Shown here one piece after another: positions 21,119-31,202 of a stretch of 64,000 bases of DNA. The notes beneath the pieces were generated by a model, which was not told the DNA's origin, did not search any database, and saw only the letters and a list, made by a program, of their open reading frames with translations. The DNA comes from Erigeron canadensis (Eukaryota > Streptophyta > Magnoliopsida > Asterales > Asteraceae). Each line of letters opens with the position of its first letter. Within the stretch, counting starts at the first letter, position 1. The stretch is taken from contig NC_057766.1 of assembly GCF_010389155.1 (NCBI RefSeq), positions 43,658,463-43,722,462 of the forward strand, read 5' to 3'. The translations under genes were made by a program, and so were the position numbers.

Positions 21119-23077
21119 TTATATAGCGGAATAGCTGTGGTGGTCTTCCTCAGGGGAACGTGAAAGTGCAGTAAGTATTACAAAGGTGCCGTATAGAATA
21201 GCAACAATGGCAGTGAAGTTGACAAGAAAAGCCTCGGTACCATACTTGTCAGTGCCTGAATTCTCCATAAACGTTAGCTTCTCAAGAAACCCGAGTGCTG
21301 AATTTGCAACAGCCAGGATGTACACAAACATCCCAAATAGTGCGTGCCATGGAAGCGAATCTCTTCTAAGATCACCGCTTCCACCCGGGTAGAAAAACAC
21401 CAAAAAGCCATAAACCCACTGCCAACAGATTTCCCAAATTAGTTGAACTGTTGCAACTAAACTGTAAACCAACCTATGAAACTTGGAAAAAAGAAGTAGT
21501 GGCTGCAAATTACAAATAAAAATAGAATGCAAATAATTAACTACCTGAATGCCATAAAGAGATATGATCCCAATACCAAGCCACGAATGCAAACTGTAAA
21601 GGTTTGCAATACCACTTTCGTTGTGATTTTTGAATGCCATGTAGATTCCAATAATACCGAGTATCAGGGCAATACCATGTAGAATAAGATGAATAAGCTT
21701 CTTTTCGGCCTTCTTGAATGGAAGAGCTTTATAGCTTATGATGGCTACATTTTAAAAGAGATCATACATAAAATAACATGTCCAAATACAACATAAGAGC
21801 GAGAATAGAGACCTAATGGGTTGCTATCAATATATCTAGGTGTAAGGATACATCACATGGTTCAAATGAGAACCAAAGGGAACCAATCTAGGCTTTTAGA
21901 TAAAATTCCATGGAGGGTCCAAAACACATGTCATATTTCATTCATATGTTGATGGATTTCAATCACATGTGAATTATCAAAGGTTTATCGTCACACTTAA
22001 ACATGTGGTTCTCACTTGAACCTTACCAATGTTTATTTATATCATGCATTAATATATAAATGAGAACTGCCTTCCATAGAATGAAAAAAGAATGGTTTTA
22101 CCTTCACCACCCATAATGATCAAACCAATAAGCATCAGAACAGGATGAACCTGGTAAAGAGATAAAGATCGGAAACATGAGATAAGTCTTAATTAACAAA
22201 CTGACGACATACATGCTTGAAAAGTTAACAGAGTTAATAAATCACTAAACAAAAAGTGGAGAATAGTTTTATAAACACGATTCTGTAGTCTAAAAGACCC
22301 ACACATATATTGGTATCAAATGCCTTAACCCTGTAATGATCACATGAAACATCAGCAACATCACTATTGTAGTTAGATATCCTCTGGGATTTCCAATATC
22401 AATACTTTAGTTCTCATTCTAAACCTTTTATTGTTGATTTATTTTCTTTAAAAAAACCCAGCAGCATGCTTTGTATGATAGATACATGAAACGATATCCT
22501 CTAAACCGAACTAAACAACGTATTGCATATCAGTTATAGTGCAACAAACGATCCACATCCTACGTAGTTACACGAGCTTATACACCGTTATCGGTGGCGT
22601 TCCATTAACATAACATCTACACATGGGTTCCTCTAGAGTGGAGTTGCAATTCAGGTCCACCAGAAATCAAGACACAAAACTTACCAAAAATAAATTCAAA
22701 CTCTTCTAAAATAAGTTCTAGATAAGGCAGGCCCGCACAACAAATCTGTCTATTAGAAAAAAAGTCAACGATTTCATGTAGTATCAGCAAATTAAAACCC
22801 TAAAAATTAAGTGATACTCGTAGATGAATAATAAACGATTTAAGTAGTAACATCTACTAAACAACAAACAGAACTTTTAATAAAAACGAAAAAAAAAAAA
22901 AAAAAGAGAGAGATTGGGATAGGGTAAAATTACATTGAAGATAAGATTCTTGTTAGAGGATTCCCAAGCTAAACCGCCTCTAAAATGGATGTTCCAAACA
23001 AGAACCATAACCGCACCCACCACACCCAGCACGTGCACCACGTATGACAGGTACATCGCCTTTATTTGCAACGCCAT
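21119..23077 (-). CDS. CYB561: Cytochrome b561 (transmembrane ascorbate ferrireductase), four exons
   Basis: Exons 23077-22934, 22150-22102, 21744-21545 and 21418-21119 are in phase and encode 230 residues. The protein has six hydrophobic segments, starting with YLSYVVHVLGVVGAVMVLVW. The four heme-ligand histidines fall at residues 50 (VHPVLML), 83 (KLIHLIL), 117 (LHSWLG) and 156 (PWHALFG). This spacing and length equal the Arabidopsis cytochrome b561 whose structure was solved, as I recall the published residues (50/117 and 83/156 pairs). Basic residues K76-K80 lie in the cytoplasmic loop where ascorbate binds. The enzyme moves electrons from cytosolic ascorbate across the membrane (usually the tonoplast) to ferric chelates or monodehydroascorbate. 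The exon 3/4 junction lies between SLYGIQ and WVYGFL. Intron 2 contains a small inverted-repeat element (21859-22022). Confidence 0.94.
21859..22022. mobile_element. Small MITE candidate in intron 2 of cytochrome b561
   Basis: GGTTCAAATGAGAACC at the left and GGTTCTCACTTGAACC at the right are inverted repeats of each other with one mismatch. The 164-bp span is AT-rich. The TIR resembles a MULE-derived MITE type common in plants. No target duplication was confirmed. Confidence 0.45.
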
Positions 23078-23079
23078 CT

Positions 23080-23925
23080 CTTCTTCTAGTTTATTCTATA
23101 ATATTTAGTTATCAACAAGTTACTATTATAGTTTTGAGGTTAATTTAAATAAATGGATGGGTGGAGATAAAAGAACGACACAGATTATCGATCAATCAGT
23201 CAGATATAATAATATGTGGATTATTTCCCCATATCTTTGTATTTCAGTTCAATCTGATCCTCATATGATCCGTCAGATATCAAAAATATTCGTAGTTTGA
23301 CCGTTAGATCAGTGTGAACGGTCACGTGCGATTCCGTGGTTGGTAGGTAGGAGATTATTAGTGTCCACGTGGATCGGTAGTACTTTCAGATCGTGTCGCT
23401 TTTTTCACCGGCTGCTTTACCTTCCCTCCTTTTCTTCTTCTAATTTTTGATTTGTTTCTCGTTATGACAATATATTCATATTACATGTTTTTTTTTTTAA
23501 CATTTGATATTACATGTTAGTCCAACAATAACTGGTATTTTATTATGTATTTTCTCGACTTGTATAATAAATTTATTTTTGTGATAATAATATAATTTCC
23601 TATTTAAAATTGGAAAACTTGAAATTCAAGATTGAAACGGCAAAATGAAGAGCCAGAATTTTCAAAAAATTCGAGGTTGGATCGAGGATGAATCAAATAG
23701 GGTTTTTTATATAGGAAATAATAATTTATGAAATTATATTAAAAAAAATTCAAACTGAAAACACATAATAAAATGATGTTAAAATGAAAAGAATAAGGTA
23801 ATGGAATTGAAAACAGAATAAAATGAATGATTACATTTCTTTACATGTTTGTTATATCATTGATGTTATTAAAAATATAATGAAAAGTTTATATAAAAGC
23901 GAGTTCTTTGATTTTACTATATTAT
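23080..23925. other. Intergenic, upstream of cytochrome b561
   Basis: Promoter side of the minus-strand gene. GGTCACGTGCGATTCC (about 23320) and GTCCACGTGGATC (about 23361) contain CACGTG G-boxes about 240-290 bp upstream of the start codon, plausible bZIP/bHLH sites. The rest is AT-rich with no gene. Confidence 0.45.
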
Positions 23926-23931
23926 AACTTA

Positions 23932-24239
23932 TCTATACTTCTATATCATTATATAATTTCTATATTATTATATAGAAATTATAGACCCTTGTTAAAAATT
24001 TGGATAAAAAAGAGATGTGAAATAACCATACTATTGTTAATGAATTAATTTACATTATTAATTGGTCCATTATCTTTTTATATATTTTCACCGCCACTTT
24101 ACATCAATTACATATACATAAACCTACATCACTCGATACTAACATCACCACTAATAGTCATTACCATCACCATCTGTCGCCGACACCACCTAACCTTCAT
24201 TGCAATCATCACCGTCGCATTGTGCGGGTACAATGCTAG
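23932..24239 (+). mobile_element. Short non-autonomous Helitron
   Basis: It starts TCTATACTTCTATATC after an A and ends GCATTGTGCGGGTACAATGCTAG before a T, with a 7-bp perfect palindrome (GCATTGT/ACAATGC) at the 3' end. The subterminal region is rich in CACC/CATCACC. The same 3' end pattern (GCGGGTAC..TGCTAG) recurs in the copy at 58052-58510. Confidence 0.6.
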
Positions 24240-24887
24240 TAAAACATTGAGTTTCTTCCTTTTTTTTCAATTAAGTTATTGATAACCCAAAAATATCCTT
24301 CTATTTTTATTCACTAATTTAAAGATCTCCACTTAAAATACCTATAATATTTTTAATGAACCTAATTTATGACATGTACCTTTAACTCTAGATATATTTT
24401 TCCTATTTACATAAATTACTTTTACATTAATAAACAAAACGCTACTGATGTCACCCGTTACCGCCACACCGTAACCATAACTCTATCGTCGCATCACGTA
24501 AACATATTATTATAACCTAATGCTAGGGGTTTTTATGTAATTTTTTAATTCTATTTTAAGAAGGAACAGAAAAATAATAAACATCCTTTTTAAGGAATGA
24601 GATTTCCAAAGTTTTATTTCATTAGACCATTACAAACTTCTGACCAAAAATATTTACGTTCATTCCAATTGAAAACACCATTCCATTCTTTTCCGGTCTA
24701 TCAAATGAAGCCTAATTCTTGTTATTTACCCAATGGTAAAAACCTTATGTTGATTTTAATACAGCAATAAAATTCAAAGGAAAATGCAAAAAACGGAACT
24801 CTGAGCCCGGGAAATTCGGCCACTATGATTCATTATTCCACAGGCAAATCTTGAAAAAGAGTTTACCAATGTTAACCGGTGGCAGAG

Positions 24888-24937
24888 CCACGTCTACTCC
24901 AAAGTCTATGCCACGCGTCTGTATCATAACACGCGTC
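24888..24937 (+). promoter_or_regulatory. ABRE / coupling-element cluster upstream of LTI65-like gene
   Basis: CCACGTC at 24888-24894, CCACGCGTC at 24911-24919 and ACACGCGTC at 24929-24937 resemble ABA-response elements and CE3-type coupling elements (ACGCGTGTC). A TATATATT box follows at about 24992 and the start codon at 25068. The cluster fits ABA/osmotic-stress control of this family. No clear CRT/DRE core (CCGAC) was seen nearby. Confidence 0.6.
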
Positions 24938-25067
24938 GCTCCGCTATATGAATGCCTCAATGTTTTTCATCGTCCCTTTTTCAATCTTGACATATATATT
25001 ATTTTGTCAAGTCATACGTCCCTAATCATAACTTCTAAAACACACACACACAAAATATAATACAAAA

Positions 25068-27698
25068 ATGGAATCGCAATTGCAACACACACATGGCCGT
25101 CACTATGACGAACAGGAACTACCAACCGGCCAACACACCGGTCATGATGAAGATGAACAACATCATCATGGCGAGAAGAAATCAGTGATCAAGAAAGTTA
25201 AAGAAAAGGCCAAGAAGTTAAAAAACACCATCACTAAACATGGACATGGTCACCATCATCGTGATGACGACGACGATGTTGAAGAAACTGTTGAAGATCC
25301 TGAAGTCCACGGTGCCCCAAGTAAGTTTTACATATAATCTTTCTTGGATATGATTCGATAAATATTGTTTTTTCCAACAAAAACTAGCTAGTCAAATTAT
25401 ATACTAGCATGCACGTACGCTCTTTATTACTCCATTAAGTACATATATGTAGACAAATACTAGTTATTTGGGGTAGTTAATTACTATATATTGAGTAGTT
25501 AGGGCCGAAACGTACCGAACGAGAACATGACCGTTCATGTTTGCTCGTTTGACTTAACGAGCCGGGAACATAATGTTATGTTTACGAATGGATTTACGAA
25601 CAGAATGGATTGTTCATGTTTGTTTGTTTGTTGTGGTTTAGTATAATAAAAGATTGTAAATAAAAGAATATTACAAATATTACTTATGATCAAAAACAAC
25701 ATTTATCTAATAAAAAAATGGGTTTCTCATTTCCTAAAACTAAGCTTAAAAACTTTAACTTCCCGTTCATTTACAACCCTGAGTAGTTACATAATTTTTG
25801 CATCATTATATAAGTAAACAACTTTAACAAGTTAGAATTGATTAAGTGCATACAATTTGTATAGATTAATTCTTTTAACGTTAATAACACAAGTTGGTGA
25901 ATCACTATCATGTGAATGAATATTTGCAGTGTATGATTCGGCTAGGATTGGTTTGGGTGGTCCAGATGCAATATTGGCACATCCCAGGGGCAACTTGGAA
26001 AGGCCATCGGTGATGGCCGAGGATCGTTACACGAAGCCAGTGGCTAGCCATGATGTCCCACCGACTGTTTCTACTACTGCCGCTTTCAGAACCAACTTGT
26101 CTCAGCAGTCCGGTCTTGGTGGTCATCAACATCAAGTTTATGGTCAACAAGATATAAATCCAGAAAAATGGACGAGTAAAATAGGACAACCAACTGCTGG
26201 GATGGAAGAGGAAGTTCCCTTTGCCCCTAATCCAACTAGGGTGCCCACTCCTATTACCGAGCACACATATGGTACGTACAAAAATTATGAAATAACCATA
26301 TATAATGTAAGACTCATTTTCTTTAATTTTTTTTGTTCTGATTTAGACTGTTCTCTCTTTTGATAGGTACAAAACATGCATTTGACCCTTTTGAAAATTG
26401 CGGTCAAGATGCGACTCATGGAGGATTGAAGAGCAGTATTGGAAATTCGACAGGAATGATGAAGGATCCTCATGCCCCATCAGGGCTGGGGTCTGGTTCG
26501 GATCCTGCAAACTACGAGACTAAAGTTACTAATCCGACACACACAGGTACACCAGTGATCCCAAAGATAACTTGCATTATTGAAAGAATGTGATTATTAT
26601 GATGCCTAAGAATCAACTTAACTAAGCATAGGATAATGACATGGGAATGAATCAAGGGATAAGATTAGGAAATAGGTATATTGTGTTACAAATTTTAAAG
26701 ATTTTAGGTTGACTGATCATTATCCTATTATTATTTGACAGGTGGTAAGGAAGCAGGACTCTCACAAATGCAACATTCATTTGACAAAATGGGTATCCAC
26801 GATTCTGGATCCGAACCAAAAAGGTTTGATCCAGACCACCCTGAAAATCTACCGCGTGACACCCTCACAGGAAACCAGTCAAGCACTCAGAGTAGTAGCT
26901 ATACTGAGAAGATGTCATCAACAGCTTCAGCCATTGCAGAGAAGGCAGCAGTTGCCAAAGACGCCATTGCTTCAAAGCTCGGTTATTCTGGAGAACACCC
27001 GACGACAACAGAGTCACATGAAAACGTCAAAAACTCGGGGACCACAGCGACAGATTATGCGCATAAGATAACGGATAAGGTGACAGAAACGTTGGCACCT
27101 GTTTATGAGAAAGTGGTTGATGCTGGAAGCTCAGTGATGTCTAAAGTCCAAGGTACTGTTTCTGGAACAGGACAGCAACAAATGCATGGAACCGAGACTT
27201 CGAAGGGAACGGATAAAGGGGTGTCGGTGAAGGAATACTTGGTGGAGACTTTGAGGCCTGGGGATGAAGACAAGGCGTTGTCGGATGCGATAACACATGC
27301 TTTCAACAAAGGAAACCAGGAAGAGTCTGAAAAGAAATCTGTAGAGGATAGACCAATGGGGAGAGTGACTGAGTCAGTGGAAGTTAGAACTCGCTTGGGG
27401 ACTGATCATCCTAAAGGGCAGCAGTCAGGGAATGTGACTGCAAATAAGAATGTGACAGAGCGGTTGAGTGATGCGATGGGTTCGTGGTTTGGGGGAAAAG
27501 GGAATGCACCACAAGGGACTCTCGGAACGTCCTATGGTTAGTAACTGTATTGTGTGTACTGAATTGTTTCGAAAATGACTTTTGAGTTTCTGTTCAAATA
27601 ACCGAGTTGAAACGTTTTTGTTTGTTCTAGTGACAGATCAAGGATTGTCGAATAATCCGACTGGCCTCGAGGACAAGGGAAGAGGCAGGGGACAGTGA
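25068..27698 (+). CDS. LTI65: Low-temperature-induced 65 kDa-like protein (LTI65/RD29B family), five exons
   Basis: Exons 25068-25320, 25930-26271, 26367-26546, 26742-27536 and 27631-27698, all introns in phase 1, encode 545 residues. The protein is highly hydrophilic: the N-terminus is His/Asp-rich (GHGHHHRDDDDDV), followed by repeated segments rich in G, T, S and K. The MYDSARIGLG and TKHAFDPFENCGQDA segments and the YSEKM/IAEKAAVAKDAIASKLGY-type helix are characteristic of the LTI65/LTI78/CAP160 family. So are SVKEYLVETLRPGDEDKALSDAIT and the RVTESVEVRTRLGT-like segment. Family members are induced by cold, drought, salt and ABA and are thought to protect cells, though the mechanism is not known. 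There is no signal peptide or membrane segment. An ABRE-like cluster lies 130-180 bp upstream. The gene ends with the short exon encoding GRGRGQ. Confidence 0.92.
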
Positions 27699-27967
27699 AT
27701 TTAAGAATTGTGGAAAGTTGTTTTAACGAAAGGGATGATGCGTAAGGACATCTATATGTGTAGAGTACAGGTTTATAGTAGTCTGTAATACGCGTATACA
27801 AGAAAGATTGTTGTTTGCTTGTGATGTTTGTTGAATCATATGAAAAAATTTGAGCTCTTCGGCTCATCATGATGTTTATCAAAACTAACTTTCAAGGAAA
27901 TTTGCTGTCTTTCGTGTTTGAAGAAATATGTTGCTGAAAATTGTTAATTCTAAGACACCACCAATTG

Positions 27968-27972
27968 ATAAA
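27968..27972 (+). repeat. 5-bp target duplication of gypsy-type solo LTR
   Basis: ATAAA directly before TG at 27973; the second copy is at 30651-30655, directly after the terminal CA. Confidence 0.75.
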
Positions 27973-28781
27973 TGTGACATCCGTCACCAAAACTGGTAAT
28001 TTATTATAGTCTCTAACTTACATTTCAAATTTCTTGACTAGTCAATATGCCTATATAGTATAACAAGCATAGAAATGTGGTGATCATTTCCAATATGGGA
28101 TTTTTATTACTTGAATTTCAAAAGTTTAAGATTGAGATATTTGATCTTCCTAAACATAGATAACTATAACTATCCCCGTAATTTCTAGACTTGTAGTTGT
28201 TAGTCATATTTATTTCTAGACATTGATAAATTAGTATACGCTATTTAGTGGTGAACGAAATCAATAATTATGAAAATAATATATAATTAGTATAACTAGT
28301 AAGATGATAATAGTAATAGCAAAATATCATATGTTTAGTAAAAAAATTTTAGTCATATATATATTACAACAATTTATGGTGAGCAAGGAATTTTAATTCC
28401 ATTAGAATTCTTATGTTGCATTAAGTCTAATCATAAATTAACTAAAACACTTATCTCCATATATATATATATATATATAATAACTATACCCTAAATAATA
28501 ATAAAAAGAAAAAACCAAAACTTTTTTTTGATTCTTTTCTTCTCTTTGGTCGATCAACACCAAAGCACCACAACATTAAATATTTTTTTTTTTATTAATC
28601 ATCTCATTGTCAAAGCAAATTTTGGTAAGTTTAATTATAATTCTATTGAATCTTGATTTAAATTATAATTAATAATAAAATTCTTAAGATTATATTCTAT
28701 TCTTTTTTTAAGGTATCTAAGAAGAAGATCATCAATCTTGGGGTAAAATCACTTGTATTCTCTTTTCATATATATTAGTCT

Positions 28782-28812
<31 letters not shown>

Positions 28813-30650
28813 AAGCATATATTTTTTTTTATTAATTTTTATTTATAAGTAACCTATTTGATGAATATATATTATGGCAAATTTATAATAATGAATGAAA
28901 GGGTTTTTTTTTAAGGTTAAATCAAAAGCTTGAAGTATAAATTATATTAATGTTAAAAGTTTATGTATTTATTGTATTATAATAATTAATGTAATTAGAG
29001 AAATTCAATTATGAAGGCATGAAAATCATAATAACAGATGTAAATAGGTGTTGGAAAGATTTGAAGGATTATATATGAATATTAGTTGTAGTAGTCTTTA
29101 AAACAGTAAGTTTGAGTTATTTCAGAATCTGGACAGATTCTGTTTGTTAACTTTGAAATGTCGTATCTTGGTCATGGAAGATGGTTAAGTCACGTTTTTG
29201 GTGTCTAAAATTAATTTCAGGAAGTCTACTTTCTGGTGGAAGTGGTTTCGTGTCAAAATATGAAGTTTAAGGTTGTCAAACGAATTTTATAACAAAACTG
29301 CGCAAAGCTGAGTTTTCAGAACAGATTTAGGACGACTTCAAATAGTCATATCTTGGTCGATTTTATGAACTGGAAGATTATTTTTTTTGCATAAACATTT
29401 TTAAGATGTTAAGAGTGTACAGTAAAAATTTGGATTTTTTTTGAAGCTTCGAAGACCCTTAACTTTTATAAAACTTTTCTGTGCGCAAACAGTGAATTTA
29501 TTAACTAGTCTGTAATTAACGAATTTTTAAAAATAGTTCAAGAACAAAATAAATTCTGTAAAAATTCATTTAAGTATCTAACACATAAAAGTTACTGTGG
29601 TAAAAATTTAAGGACTTGGTTAGTTCGGGTGATCTAGAATAAAAATTGATAAAGTTACCAAAAATTTCAGCGAATAAGAGCTTGTAGAACTAAATCATAA
29701 ATCATTAAAACAAATACTCTATATTAAGTTATGTGACTTGTAACTTAATAATAGATGACAAATCAGTTGGGAATATTTTGAAAGTAGCCATATATGTATA
29801 TATCATCAAATACGGGTTACAATGGATGGTTCTTGACCATGTCCATAATTGTAACTTGTTCATATATATGTTGTGTAGATTCTAGCGACCTTGTTGGACT
29901 TTGCATAACTACTTGCTTTCGTGGCCCCTTTTTATTTTATTTATTTGGGGGAAAATGATGCTCAAAACACTTTTCATTTCTTTACTAGCTGTGCCAAAAC
30001 TTGTTTGTTTTCATGGACAAATACGTGTAATTATGAAATTGTGTATGCTAGCTTACTTGTATTGATTTCTTTGATGCAATAGATGTCTTTTGATATCTAT
30101 TGAAGACTATTGGAAAACTATCGACCAACTTTATACTCCAGCTGGTAGTTGTTGGTATTTAAAGCATGATTGAGTTGTGGGCAGGAGTGATGGGGATTGT
30201 GTTGTTGGATAACTATGATGGCATTGATCAGTATTTGGATTGCATGCAAGCTGCTACATGTTTATATTTACACTATTGTCCAAACCTCATATATATCATG
30301 CACAGCAAATTCATTTGTATTACTTTAAACCTACGAACTCACCAACATTATGTTGACATTTTCGAGCATTCATTTTCAGGTAATAACAATGCTTAAGGAG
30401 ATTGAGCATAAGGACTTTAGGAAGACTAATAAAGAGATCCTTCATGGACTCCTAGTTGCATTTAATCATTGAACTCTATTTGCTATTTGTTACATCTTTT
30501 GATATTTGAGGCGTATTGCCTAGACTTATCCCGCTTGTGGAAATTACATTTATTTTGATTTCATTTAGTATGACTCTATTATAAAGTCCATGTGCTATTG
30601 CTATATCTTTTCGTCATATCCTACGATTCCGCCTAAGGTGGGGTGTGACA
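27973..30650 (+). mobile_element. Solo LTR, Tekay-like chromovirus (Ty3/gypsy) type, 2678 bp
   Basis: It starts TGTGACATCCGTCACC and ends GGTGGGGTGTGACA, the ends typical of large Tekay-type LTRs in plants, and is flanked by ATAAA on both sides. A TATA-rich stretch at about 28460-28480 and a pyrimidine-rich transcribed region after 28520 suit the LTR promoter and R/U5. No gag-pol or second LTR is present. The short frame at 30166-30396 is not supported as a gene. Confidence 0.8.
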
Positions 30651-30655
30651 ATAAA

Positions 30656-31080
30656 CTTGATCAAATCACGAGAGGCTTTAGAAAATAGGGACTTGGTCAT
30701 CCTTTTGGCTTACAGTTTGGACCATATATGAACATCGACGGGCAACCCGTGAGCGAACGTTATGCTTGTTCATTGATTCAAGTATAGTTAAGAATGGCAT
30801 TATGTTTCTTCATTTGATCGAACAGATAGTTTTTTTATGTTCACTTTATGAAATTAGTAAGGTATCGATAAACAAACGTTGACAAACCCCTTCCTAAACA
30901 TAGGGAGCTCATCTGTGTTTCCGTTTGTTTAGTGCAGGGTGTCTGCTGAAGCCAGGGTTCCCGTTCGTCTGGTTTTATGATAAGTTTGGTATTGCGAAGT
31001 GAAGAAAATCATGAAACAATGTGAATTGAATGAAACATATAACAAATGACCGAATATAATTCAAATGTGATTACAAAATT
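30656..31080. other. Intergenic, 3' of the RLP gene
   Basis: No coding signal or element seen between the solo LTR and the RLP 3' end. Confidence 0.4.
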
Positions 31081-31108
31081 GTGACACATAAGCTAAGCAG
31101 CCAAATCT

Positions 31109-31202
31109 GTACTTTTCTTTTGAGTTTCTATTTCCTTGCCCATCAAATTTACCACGTACTTTTCTTTTGAGTTTCTATATCCTTGCCCATCAAATTTACC
31201 AC
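31109..31202 (-). repeat. 47-bp tandem duplication at the 3' end of the RLP gene
   Basis: The 47-bp unit at 31109-31155 is repeated at 31156-31202 with one mismatch. On the minus strand the inner copy encodes VVNLMGKDIETQKKST and the reading frame then enters the second copy out of phase and stops immediately (TGG TAA). Without the duplication the tail would end after an additional DLAA. Confidence 0.9.

Noticed and set aside
26735..27071. Alternative start of LTI65-like protein at 26735 and a second frame at 26742
   Set aside because: 26735-26741 is intron plus the acceptor; phase-1 splicing from the previous exon gives continuous family-typical protein.
30166..30396. Small frame near the end of the 28-kb solo LTR
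   Set aside because: It lies inside the LTR bounded by target duplications; LTRs of this type are not expected to encode it.
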